This document shows positions 20,466 to 31,879 of a stretch of DNA of 64,000 nucleotides, one piece after another (position 1 is the first letter of the stretch; each line of letters starts with the position of its first letter). The stretch is from positions 186,001-250,000 of the forward strand of contig NBIV01000026.1 in assembly GCA_003194525.1 (NCBI GenBank), read 5' to 3'. The DNA is from Gracilariopsis chorda (Eukaryota > Rhodophyta > Florideophyceae > Gracilariales > Gracilariaceae). The notes under the pieces are model-generated. The model was not told where the DNA came from. It did no database searches and saw only the letters and a list, made by a program, of their open reading frames with translations. Both the position numbers and the translations under genes were made by a program.

Positions 20466-21254
20466 AGCGAGTTGGTTTACACGAGGGTGCTGGAATCATC
20501 TGCGGCGATCACCAGATATTATATAGACACAAAAATATCCTAAGCAGGACAGTGCCATTGCCAAGCTGGATTTACATGGCAGGAAAGTGTCCCCTGACAG
20601 GTTGTTATGGATTATTATCTAGACCTAGTATGAATAACTAGATACTATGCGCAGAGCCTAATTGTCTATAAAACCCCGGGGTCGGTGTCCTCCAAGCCAA
20701 CTCGGGCCAGACTACTTCTCCTCTCTTTGGCAACCCCCACCTTCTCTTAGAGCAGTCTGCTCCTCCCTGCCATCAACCACACTCTTCACCACTCACCCCT
20801 TTACGTGTTGCGGCTCGGTCTCCCGCATCTTCCTACGTGCTTGTACTACGCTGCCTTTGTTTGGGCTCATCTTGTGTAGCACGATGCACATCGGTCGCGC
20901 ACTACACCTAAGGTTTTGGTCGTGCGTGTAGGACATTGCGCTATACTAGGACTGATCATCAGCACTACGCTAGATCTAAGGTTTTGATCGCGTAGGTTAT
21001 CCGCTGGTGTAGTCTGTTTGCTATATTGTACCGGGCTCTGTCGCTCATTGTGTTGTACGATCACTACCGGGTTTCCTTTCTACTTTTCATCTTGGTTCTT
21101 TGTTCCAGTTTGTGCGTATTTACTACATTGGCATTGCATGCCTGTGCTGGTACTCTCGAGCTATGAATATATTTTTGATCTACTCTCCAGCAAATAAGGG
21201 TACAAAGAGGACTGTCATCGTCCGGTGTCGAAAAATCGTGCAACATGACACTCA
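20466..21254. other. Spacer, no gene seen
   Basis: Nothing supportable. GATCTAAGGTTTTGATCGCG-like and CACCTAAGGTTTTGGTCGTG-like units at about 20906-20925 and 20970-20990 are an imperfect direct repeat of about 40 bp that includes CATTG/GCGC flanks, so this may be degraded repeat sequence. Confidence 0.3.
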
Positions 21255-23166
21255 CAAGTTGCTTGGCTGCTGCTGCATGTTGCTTGTGCACGCTGTTGCA
21301 GATTAGAAGCTAGCACTACAGTAAATGACTGCAATGCCAGCCAATTGCAATCAAGTGCACATAGATCGCCAAGTGTCAGTCAGAAGTAAGTCAGCTCTAT
21401 ACTTTTGCTCTTCCTACTTTTTCGGAACCATGAACTAAAGTTTGGCTCTCGCGCACCATGCAGAAATCTCTTTTCTGCACTCAGATAGAGATAGATCCGA
21501 AGGCAATTCTTGTGTTTCAGCAAATCATTATAGTGCGGAGGGGTTACAAGTAGAGGCGGCCTTCGGCCGTGGGCGCCGCTGAGCGCCGCTGAATAGAGGT
21601 GACTTTGGGAGATCTGCAGGCCGCATCGGCGGCGGGCGGCGCTGCACGCCGCTGAATAGGGGGTATTTTGGGGGATCTTCACGCGGCTTTTGCTGACTAT
21701 TGCTCGCAAACGGCCGGCAACCCCATAAGAGCCGCCGCAGCGGGAGTGAATATGCAGTGGAGTTGCGATTGAGTGCCCGTGTGTTGGTGAGTGGCTGGCA
21801 CTGCAGTTCTCTGTTTAAAGTACAGTACATTGTAATTGGCTGGCAATGCCAAAATGACTGTAGTGCCAGCCACTGTGCAGCGGTGTGGCTGGCACTGCTG
21901 CAGTGCCAGCCACATAGCAGCTGCAGCAGCAGCCAATGAGCTCTGAGCTTTGCTGCTGCTGCTGCTGCTGTGAATGTTTTTATTGGCGGGGAGGCGTTTA
22001 GCCAAAGTGGAAATTGCATGCACTGAAGGGGGCGTGCAAGGTTTTTTTTTGGCACAATGCCACCTGTCATTCAACAACACCACCCTCCTACATGAACAAA
22101 TCATTATAGTACGGGGAGGGTTGAGACAAGTAAAAGCGGCCTTGGGCCGCGGGTGGTGCTGCGCGCCGCGTGGTTTTTTGTAGCATTGTTGATGTAGTAG
22201 CGTACGGAGGCTCTCCTATCACTTTGCTCGCTTACGCTCCCAATAGTGCTCGTCGAAGCCCCGGGCGTTGCGGCGCCTAGACTATTTGTAGCCGTAGAGG
22301 TTTATGCAGGTGCCTAAATTGACTGCAGTGCCATCCAAGGAGGGGAAAGCGTGACACGTTGCTCTCTGTAACTCGCTGGGTCTGTAGTCATTATGGGAAT
22401 GCCACCCCCTAAGCAGCCAGCTGTGCTGCTGCTGTCGCTGCTGAATGTTTTAAATGGTAGGGAGTCTTGCGCCAAATGAGCGTTTTGCCTGCTCAAATGG
22501 GGACGTGCAAAGCGATTTTGTGGCGGAACGCCTCCCATCATTCAACAGCAACCCCCTCATACGCATGTAAATGCTTAAGAGTGGGGTTTTGAGGTTGAGA
22601 TATGAGGGGTCCCATCACCTCCTTGTACTATTATCTTTTGCTGAAATATGAGGGAGCGGTTGATTCATGGGAGGCGTAGCGCCAAACATTTAGGTTGCAT
22701 GCCCCCTTAAATGCATGCAATTTTCACCTTGGCGCAATGCCTTCCCGCCAAATACAAACCTCAGCAGCAGCAACAGCAGCCAAGTTCAAAGCTTATCGGC
22801 TGCTGGGCTGCTGCTGCATGTTGACTGTGCCTGCTGCTGAGTGGCTGTGACTGCTTTAAATGACTGCATCGCCAGCCAATCACAACCAAGTGCGTTTTGA
22901 ACGCCACCTGTTGGTCAAAAGTAACTAAAATGTAGATTTGTGTCTCTAATACCTCCTCAGATTCATCAACCATAGTTTTTCTCTGGCGAATCATGCAGAA
23001 ATCTCTCCACTACGCCAAGCCAAGGTTGGATCCGAAGGCATATCTCAACACCCCCCTTACTATAATGATTTAAATGACCATGAGGGGAGTTTTGTTGACT
23101 GACGGGAGGCGTTGCGCCAAAACATTTGCTTTCACGCCCCGTTCGGCGGATGCAATTTGCGCTTTG
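21255..23166. repeat. Cluster of palindromic MITE-like repeats with CAG/CTG runs
   Basis: Four related units of about 75-100 bp are visible: 21982-22080 and 22455-22550 in one orientation, 22658-22755 and 23092-23166 in the other. Each has GGGAGGCGTTGCGCCAAA at one side and TTTGGCGCAATGCCTCCC at the other, so each folds into a stem. The outer border is close to TTCAACAACACCCCCTCA. CTG/CAG runs adjoin three of them (about 21950-21971, 22425-22440, 22765-22782). A longer direct repeat of about 270 bp (21260-21530 and 22795-23065) shares CATGCAGAAATCTCT and ATCCGAAGGCA. The block AAATCATTATAGT-GG occurs three times (about 21523, 22099, and inverted at 23057). Probably non-autonomous elements inserted into one another. 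Confidence 0.6.
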
Positions 23167-23961
23167 TGAAGTGCAATGCCCTCAGGGAGGGATTCTTGGT
23201 ACCTGGTTGATTTCCCGAATGTTTCGGCAATGTAGTCATTGCATGAACTACGTCCAATAAGAATGGATTTGACACGTGGCACACTGAAGATTCCATTGGC
23301 GGTTGGCCACAGTAATGGGCATGAACCACCAAAGTGGAGCAATTTAGTTAATTTTATTTATTATTTTTACACCCATTTCTGGGATGGTTAGTACTTAGTG
23401 CGCCGCTGAGTTGCCGTCACACCAGTAAACCTTCCCCATCAGGGGACCCAAACCCGTAGAATTTGCTCTAGACCTCACCGCCTTCGTGTGTTCTCTACTC
23501 GTCCTCGGAGGGAAGCACCGTAGCATACGGAAAGTCTAACCCCTTTGCCTATCTAAAGGAACCGAGTACTCGGATTGTTATTCCAACTGTCTTGGTGTTC
23601 GCCTTGTATAAGGTTTATTTACCGGCACTGCCGTTAGCCTTCGTGATGACACTCGTGACTCAGCTCCCCCTTATTCTTCCCTTTATCTGGTGGCTTTCCC
23701 GCTACCCACGCCTCGTGTTCGCGCGTGCACTATCGTGCAAACCTCACCTCTCTAGAGGGCGAACACCCCCATACTCCGCTCCTGCGGATACTTGACTCTT
23801 GCCTCAACCTCCCTGCGCAAGTCGTGATGGGTGGCCTCGGCGTTACAACCTGACATAGTGGTGCCACTCCTGGGAGGGCTTTACCCAACTGGGCTCACCT
23901 CTAACGAGGAAAAGTCCGGAACATTTTTGGGTGCGCTCCCGCTTCCGGGAATTGCACTACA
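23167..23961 (+). repeat. 5' LTR of element A, carrying a 152-bp insertion
   Basis: Starts TGAAGTGCAA and ends TTGCACTACA, which are nearly inverted copies. Aligned with the 3' LTR it has an extra 152 bp (23198-23349) between GGGATTCTT and AATTT; removing it gives 643 bp, exactly the 3' LTR length. The remainder differs from the 3' LTR at very roughly one base in seven, so the insertion event is old. AAGTGGTCTCCAGACCTAG after the LTR is the primer-binding region, nearly the same as in element B. Confidence 0.8.
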
Positions 23962-24072
23962 AAGTGGTCTCCAGACCTAGAATCGGGTTTGTGTTTGGTT
24001 ACATCTCTCGAGGTTTTGTTTTTTTTGTTTTCCGGAAGTTCCGTTGTTTTCTCGTCGTAAAGTTTGGTCCTC

Positions 24073-25700
24073 ATGTCAAGGAAGCCCCCCTCTGCAGAGC
24101 CTGCAATTCCACGCAGCCGCTCCCACAATGGTGGAGATAATCCCGAAGTTCGGTTCGTTTCTCGGATCCCGACTCGGGCTAAATCCAGACATGCTGGGGG
24201 TGCCTCGTCTAGGACTCCAAACCCACCACTGGAGCACCGGAACTCCACGTCGACCCCGTTATCGAATGCCGGGGATGGTGCTCACCTGGCTCCGGCCGTG
24301 GCTGCCACCGCACCTGAACCCCGTCTTACGGGCAATAACACCCCCCAGGGGAATTCCCTGGAATCTGATGTTCACGCTTTGTGAACCGCCCACGACACCC
24401 TTGTGGAAAAATTACAACCCTCCATGAGGTGGTGATGGACACCCCTACAAAGTTGGTCGCAGATGTTCTCTGTATCTTACGGTCCGATGTCGACTCTATG
24501 TTAGAGAGTTTGGGGCAACCCGCCACCTTCATAGAAGGAGTTGACTCTCGATTTGATAGAGTTCGTGCCCGTCTGGAGACGTGAGAGCAGTTTGTCCTCA
24601 TGAGTAAACCGTCCCCGGATGATCTGACACCCGCTGCGTCACACCACGGCCATCATGCTGGAAGAAAAATGCGCCGCTATAAGCGGAAACACAAACAAGA
24701 TCACTCGGATTTCGATTCTACGACATCATAGGATTCATCCCGAAACGGATCGGATGGTTCTAATTCCTCTGACTCCGATTCAGAGGACGAGAAACGAGGC
24801 CGTTCTTCCCGCTCTAAGCGGTCATCTGCAACCCAAGGTGGGATTCGGACCCGCAGCAAGGAAATAAAACACCCTGGCCTCAGGGAATTAAAACCGACGA
24901 CCCCTTTGTATCGGAATTTAATGTCACACTGGTACTATCGGCTTGAAGACTCCTCTTTAGGACGTTCACCCCGTGGCTCGGGGAAGGTGAAAGAATGCAT
25001 AAACCGTATGCAACTCTCACTGCGTAACCACTAGTTTCCTGGAGAAGACCCAATTATGGTTTTGGACCTTCTTTCCCGCTTTGTAGCGGAAGCCGGCATC
25101 TTCGGAATGAATGAGGGACAAGCCTATCTGGTATTACCGTATTTCTCACGGGGAGTGGCAGAGGACCGTTACACTTCTGTCAGAGGATCATTTCGTGCCT
25201 CAAAGAGAGGAGTAACCTGTTGGACGGAGGCTGTGCAATATTTATTGCGGTCCTGCGCCACCAATACTGCCATTCAGGGGACAATCCTCGCTTCGCGAGA
25301 TACTCGTCAGCGCTCATGCGAGACTGAAACCAATTACTCGGTGCGTCTTAACAATTCTTTCCACCGTTGTGGGAATGTATAACCTTAACCCAGCACTCCA
25401 GAGTCTTGTCACTCGTTACCACGAGGACAAGTGGAGAATCACCTACCTCGAGCTTGTTCAACACGCCCGAGCGGAAAGGGAAGCACTTTGTGCAAGAACT
25501 CCGAATCATCGTTCTAAGACCACCAAGGCATTAGTGCTGGAGAGTGATTCATCATCGCCCTCGCTTTTAGTGGATAGAACACCACAACAGGGATACGACA
25601 CTGTGCATTTAGCACAGGAAGATGGTGTGTCTATACAAACCACAGACTTACCTTCGACGACGAGGGACACGTTCGAAACGTTTCTTCCAGGATGTTTGTA
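24073..25700 (+). pseudogene. Element A gag relic
   Basis: Homologous along its length to the gag of element B. The start is MSRKPPSAEP (B: MSRRPSSAEP), then the coiled-coil segment around HDTLVEKL, the basic Arg/Lys/Ser linker, the YYRLEDSS block, the capsid-like block with AVQYLLRSCA and FHRCGN, and the LVTRYHEDK...YLELVQHA segment. At least four stops or frameshifts lie between these blocks. The first part keeps one frame across the point where B has a frame break, which suggests that gag is normally one ORF. The zinc-knuckle end is deleted together with protease and RT. Confidence 0.75.
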
Positions 25701-27961
25701 GCATCCTGGACTTGAAGAAGTTGGTCACGACTACCTGCCACCTTCATTATAATGGGCAAGTCGAACGGTCCAACTGAACTTTGTTGGCCTCTCTCCTTTC
25801 CTACGTTGCTAATCACCCCAAGACTTAGGACTTGCATACAGATGCTTTAACATTTTCATACAGTACGAAAGTTCACTCGAATATTGGAGTGTCACCGTTC
25901 GAATTGGTTTTGTCTCGTTGACCCCCGTCTGTGAGGTTAGAATCCCAAGCCACATGGACAGTTTCCCATCTCTTGGTTGCTACTGCCAGTAATGGAATCA
26001 ATGGATTACCAAACTAGTCTCCGCAGCGCAGAAGTTTATGGAATGTGCACAAGCCCCATAAACGCAGGATTTCGGCGCTTGTTTACGAGATAATGCTCCC
26101 CGCATACGGGCTAATACCTACGTCTTTACACGTAAGAAATATTATAACCCGGAAGGGGAGAAGGGTCACAAGCTTTCGTCTGTGGCGGATGGACCACTTA
26201 TTTGGTATCTGTGAGCTCTGATACTGTCCTAGTGGAAATAGACAAAGCACACGAGCGGATTTCTTGCGACCGTGTTGTATCTGCCCCTCCTCTCTCGTCT
26301 GAGCTGGTCCTGGAAACAGGGAAACCGGTCTCTATGGACTCAGAAACGCCAGAAACCCTCGAACTAAATAGAACAACTACTCTACCACACCCTTTTCGGG
26401 GCCTCTCAGATTTATCGACTTTGTCGGAACCCCCGGCTCGGCCAGATCGTTCAGGTCCAAATGGACCTTTCTCTACTCCTAACACTACCGCCCCTTTGGC
26501 GTGCATTCACACCCTCCATGCGGGATATCCTACTGCTACCCCCGTTGTTCCGTCTAAAGAGGTAGAGGGGACCTATCGCTATGATGGGAATTTACTACCG
26601 TCGCAAAGGGATTTGAGCCATGAGACACGGAAGCTCAATGAAGCCCCGCAATTCCCCACGCAGGGTTCTGGAACGACGCAGTTACATCGTATGATACAGG
26701 AGAGTGGACTAACATTGCGGTTTGTACCCCTGAACCAGGGCAATTCCCTGAATCAGGATAGTGATATCGTTTAGCAGACCCCTCACAAGGGTGTGGTTGC
26801 AGAACCGTCGTCGACGAAATTTCCCGCCAAAACGGTTTACTCAGCACCATCCACACCGCTGGTAGCGGGCAACGCACGCGTTGGAAAACCAGCGACGATG
26901 GAAAGTGAAGAGAACATCTTGAGGGAGGAAGGCAGAAATGCACCTCTTGCAACTCAAGTCCCTGGCTCTAAAGCCCCGGACTTGATAGCCGTTCATAACG
27001 GGAATGTTGCCCGAACTTCGGAGATCGAAATGCTGAAGTCTCCGCGCAATCGCCGGAGTATACCGAGCGTCTCGGAAAATTCAGGCATCATCGCGCGGGT
27101 TAAATCGTTCGTCGCGGATGATGCACCTCTTAAAGAAGACATCACACCTCAATTAGAGGCAAAGTAACCGCACCTGTGTCCATGGCGCCATCTGTACACG
27201 ACCCATCAGGGAGTTTGATGCAACACACTGGAGCACCGGAAGTAACCGCCTGATACCAGGTGCCAACAGAGCAGTGCACGGCGCAGCCGGACAGTGTAAG
27301 GCCCATGCAAATGGAGGCAGAACGCAAGGAGGTGGTTCAGAACCACATAACGTGAGAGTCACATGAGTGCACGGAGATTGCATGCCCGGCACCAATCACC
27401 GCGCGACGTGGAACGCCCCACCAGGGAATGACCTCCACAACTCCACCAAAGTGAGAAGATGCCCGCAAGCTCGTGGTTTGACCGGACTACCGTCAAAATG
27501 GGACAGAGGACTCCCACAAACTAGCGGTACGACCCAAGTACCGCAGTGCGCGGCAACCCTTCCAAGAAGACACCCTCTTGAGGGATATTATTCCGCACTC
27601 TGCGCAGCATCCTCCGAGTGAAGCCGGCACGTTACATTTTGTCGCACCCCTGAGGTAAAATATCCCGTCCCACGGGCAACCTCTTACAAGTGAGATTAGC
27701 ATAACATGGCAATGCTGGCAAGTATACAAACAAGAGTTTGTGATTGACCGAATCGTAGGACACACTTGGAATCAGGAATGTATTCTAAGATACCGCGTCC
27801 GTTGGTACGGATATGAACTAATCTGGGACAACATGGAACACATCGAAAACCTCTCTCGTTCGAATGGCGGTCCAATATCAGGGCAGCGGGGGTACGGCAA
27901 TCCCAGCTACACTTTGCAACGCCTAAGTGGGATAAAAACGCTGCGAAGTTGGGGAATGTAG
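25670..27961 (+). pseudogene. Element A integrase C-terminal half, linker and chromodomain relic
   Basis: Near 25670 the sequence jumps from gag to integrase homologous to B (blocks matching the FFEDVCRILD and NGQVERFN segments of B), with stops in between. The frame 26202-26774 corresponds to B's post-integrase domain (DTVLVEIDKAHERIS; LPHPFRGLSD). The frame 26793-27167 is the variable Ser/Pro-rich linker. At about 27730-27870 a chromodomain is readable: EFVIDRIVGH, then LRYRVRWYGYE, then the acidic NMEHIENL helix. Chromodomains at this place target chromovirus integration to modified chromatin (family knowledge). Confidence 0.75.
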
Positions 27962-28227
27962 GAAAGAGGAGTACACCCCCTCTTGTATGGACTCCGTCAA
28001 GGACGGGAATGAAGGAGAGAACGCCGTTCTAAACGTAAACGTTTACTAGGGACCCTCGCGCTTCTGTGCGATGCTAAGCTACATTACTGGCTAAGGCAGG
28101 GAATGAGACAAGGATACTGGAATCGAGGTTTGTCCCGGTGACCTGGAGAGGTTTTAACTTTTATCACAGATTTTCCGCTGGGATTTGCCCGCGTTCGCGA
28201 TTGCTTTCCCGACTAAGGAGGCAGATA

Positions 28228-28870
28228 TGAAGTGCAATGCCCTCAGGGAGGGATTCTTAATTTGATTTATTACTTCTACATCCATTTATGGGATGGTTAG
28301 TACTTAGTGCGCCGCCGAGTTGCCGTCGCACCATTAAACCATCCCCAACAAGAGACCCCAACCTGGGGAATTGGCTCTAGACCTCACTGCCTTCTTGTGT
28401 TCTCCACTCCTCTTTGGAGGGAAGCAACGTAGCATACGGGAAGTCTAACCCCCTTGGCCATCTAAAGAACCCAATTATTCGGATTTTTATTCCAACTGTC
28501 TTGCTGTTCGCCTTGTATAAGGTTCATTTACTGGCACTGCCGTTAGCCTTCGCCACGACACTTGTAAGTCAGCTCCCCATTATATTTCCTTTTACTTGGT
28601 GGCTTTTCCGCTACCCACGGCTTGTGTTCGCACGTGTTACTAACGTGGAAATCTCACCTCTCTAGAGAACAACCACCCCACACACCGCTTGTACGGACAC
28701 CTGACTCTTGTCTCAACCTCCCTGCGCAAGTCGCGACGGGTGGCCTCGGCGTTACAACCCGACATAGTGGTGCCACTCCTGGGAGGGCTCTACCCAAATG
28801 CGCTCACCTCTAACAAGAAAAAATCCCGAACATATTTCGGTGCTCTCCCGCTTCCATGCATTGCACTACA
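28228..28870 (+). repeat. 3' LTR of element A
   Basis: 643 bp, TGAAGTGCAA to TTGCACTACA. It is preceded by AAGGAGGCAGATA, the expected polypurine tract. Confidence 0.8.
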
Positions 28871-30852
28871 TTAATCTGCTAAATGCTGTGGTTTCTTGTT
28901 TTTGTGCATCATGCAATCGCTGGAGAAGCTATCTCTGTTGCAAATATGAGTTTTTAGCAAGTTTTTTCTCACAGTTTAGAGACCCCGCATCATATCACCT
29001 CATGCAGGGAGGATTTTCTTCCTCTTGTAGCGTTGGAGACTTAATAGATATAACCCTCTTCAACAATTCATCCCCCCATTCAGAGAATTTGGCAAATGCT
29101 CATCTCCACTTGATTGAGATTGCAAAATTTTATGCGGAAAACAAGAAATCGGGTGACTCTGCGAGTATAGGTCTCGATAATTCTCTTTTTGACCCATCTT
29201 ATCGAGATTTGAAGGATATATTGACTAAGCCCCATCTCGATTTTAAGAAAAAAGATTCCATTCGTGCACGAAAAAGCTCGTCTATACTAGAAAGATGATT
29301 GCTGAAGTATCGAGAAAGTTCAAGAACTTCGAGAGGAAAAGTGAATTTTGAAAACCCTCAGCCCCATTTTGAAGGACTTCTCAAGCCATTCCCGTCTTTT
29401 CATTCCATCTTTGATGACGCTGTAACTGTAATGAGCAACTTGTCTTGCACGCCCAATGATTCTCCTTCAGATTTCAACAACGCATATTTGAAGAATATGG
29501 TCGTTCAAGAAGTCCGAACTGTCCGCCTTGCAGTGTCCACAGTGCCCCAAGGAAGCGTATTCACCCGTCCAGGTTAGCGCAATGTCGACCTCGCTACCTC
29601 TACAAGCCTTACAACCGGCTTTAATCGAAAACAGAATGATGGCCGAAAGGGTAAGGGTAAACCTTTCTTTGCTTCGACTGTAGAGACCCGGACCACTTGG
29701 CCGGAGAAAAATCTTGTCTTTTTACATCTTTTCTTACCATAGCAGGAGGTTAGAGCGGCAAAATAAGAACCAAATGAGTCTCAACTAGACTAAAACCGTG
29801 GCAAATTTCAAGTCAGGGACGTTTCGACTGAAAAAGCACGTCATGATGGTTATTTGGAGTTTTGTCAAATTTCTGGCCCATCCGAGCGCAATCATGCCTA
29901 AAGGCTTGAGGTGAAGCGACATCTGATGTTTCTAATGCCTAATCGGAGAACAATCTCATCATATATGGTGGATGTCCCTGCAGCGTATGCAGGATCTATG
30001 ACGACGTTTCACTTGGTATCGATATGGAAATTGTTTTTGTCGTCATTCATCTTGATTTTTATCTTTTTTATCACGCCTTTGGTCCAGAATTTGCTGACCC
30101 AAAGCCTTTGTTTTCTATTTGAATACTACAAATTAACTCCACGGATGATGAAGATGTCACTCTAAAGTTCATTCTAGTACATAGTCATGATCGTCTCCTT
30201 CACAGGAATAATGATCTCAAAGTCAAATCTTCTGGTATATCTAGACATCTTCATAGTATCCTCTTCTTTTGGCTTGTGTGAACGCGACGCTGAACTCCCT
30301 ATTTACTTAAGTGGTGATGTCAGCCACCTTCGAACAGACGTAGTAGTTGTGCCATCGGTAACGGAATCGTTTAAGTCTTTGCTCGGGTGTTAACCTGCAC
30401 TAATTTCCAACACTGATGACACAATAAAAGCGAGGTAGCGAGGAAAATACTTTGCGAAAAGGCTTCATGTCCAATGGAATTTGACATTTCGTGACATGAA
30501 AATTCTCTGCCACTCTAGTTGAGTACTTGACTCAGTCTTGTCCAACGAAATGTAAAAGGCGTGTGAGTCCTTCCGTTCATCCCACAAATCTAGAAGGCCT
30601 ACGCACTCGAAAAAAAATATCCTTCAATAGGATCGTGGCAGAGTCCAACGAGCACCTTCAGGTGGATTACCTCTTCATCCGTAAACTATGAAACCTGCCT
30701 GCATTACACATGAGAGATGTGGCAAGTGGCCTCTCTGCCACATCGTTAATGACATCAAGTAATATGAACAAGATAGCACGTATGATGACCTAAACTGGTT
30801 AAACGTTCACGGATCTGGGTCCAATTTTTCAGCTGGTGCAGAGTCGGAGAAC
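28871..30852 (+). pseudogene. Unrecognised coding remnant between elements A and C
   Basis: A plus-strand frame is readable from about 28890 to 29577, broken by one TGA at 29296-29298. It encodes a polar, partly helical protein of about 225 residues with basic ends and possibly continues (other frame) into a Lys/Gly-rich stretch near 29640-29665. From 29900 to 30400 more short frames contain hydrophobic stretches. I recognise no domain; a gag-like or unknown transposon protein is possible. The remainder to 30852 shows nothing. Confidence 0.35.
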
Positions 30853-31796
30853 TGTATGGAGCAATATCCCTAGGCAGGAAATCCTACCAAGTTGTTTGCA
30901 TCCTTACTCTCTTGTGAGGTAGCGCAGCGACAGGACCCTCCGTACCACAGGGTGTTCGGTTGTAAAACCGAGGTGGCTTCCGGCTATACAGAAAGAGGTG
31001 ATATCGAGATTGGGGTTCCCAGCTGTTCAACGTAGTGCACAAGTCCGTGTGAGCGTTGTTCCTGTCCACGGAGAATTCAGAAAGGGAAAAGGGGAAAAGG
31101 GGAGAAACCAAAATGGAAGGTACAACCCAGCGGGTCGTGTGGAAAGCAGAAAGAGACCTGGCGGTGGGGAGTGTTGCTTGTTCAGCCAGCATGGCAAAAC
31201 TCAATACTGAGTCGAACGGCTATCTGTTACCACAATAACGAGTAACCAAAACAGTAATAACAGTGAACACTAGGCAAACCCACAGGGTAGGAGAGATCAG
31301 CAGTCCTTGGTGATACTGTGCGGGTGAGTATAACGAGACCGAACGCGGTGACACCCTAGCAGGAGTTGGTGACTTTGCGCAGGCGTTTAACACAGAGCCG
31401 AGTCACGGCTTGTCTTTACTTCAGGGTGAAATGGCATGGCCGTCCTCCATTAAGTTCTATTGGGTCCCAATACACTGAGAATACGACTAATGTAGTGTGC
31501 AAACTTGTGTTACACACTCTTGTGTCATTTGGTGGCACTGCTGGCCACGTCGCAACATGACACGTGTGAATCATGCCGAGAATGAATAGTATCCGTACGC
31601 TTGCCACAGGTCCATCTGCTCCAGATAACACAGAAATCACGCACGAAGGTTCCAAAAATACCAATTAAAATTCATATCGAATTTTACCAAATATTTCCGA
31701 GGGTCCACTCATACTTGAGTTGAACTGATGCCACTTCGGTAATGAATCATTTACGATCCATAGTGTAGAAGGTATGCGTGCATGCATTGCTCTACA
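30853..31796 (-). repeat. 3' LTR of element C (944 bp)
   Basis: On the plus strand it reads TGTATGGAGCAATA at one end and GCATTGCTCTACA at the other, that is TG...CA with inverted ends. A CCCCCTCC tract (31799-31806), the complement of a polypurine tract, abuts it on the internal side, as in element B. Confidence 0.65.
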
Positions 31797-31879
31797 CATC
31801 CCCCTCCTTAGACCAGGAAACATCGCAACGAAAGCGAGTGACCCGCAAGCAGAATAGTGTATAAAGAATCCAACTCCTC

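Larger units (their letters stand above)
23167..28870 (+). mobile_element. Ty3/gypsy chromovirus A: internally deleted old copy
   Basis: A plus-oriented LTR retrotransposon with LTRs at 23167-23961 and 28228-28870. The order inside is 5' leader and gag (about 24073-25700), integrase C-terminal half (about 25670-26200), long post-integrase region (26200-27170), chromodomain (about 27730-27870), purine tract, 3' LTR. Protease, reverse transcriptase and RNase H are absent: gag joins integrase within a few bases near 25670. No opposite-strand ORF is present between chromodomain and 3' LTR; that gap is only about 270 bp. Many stops and frameshifts occur. No matching 5-bp target duplication is seen at the edges (CTTTG and TTAAT). 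It must have moved, if at all, with proteins from other copies. Confidence 0.8.
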
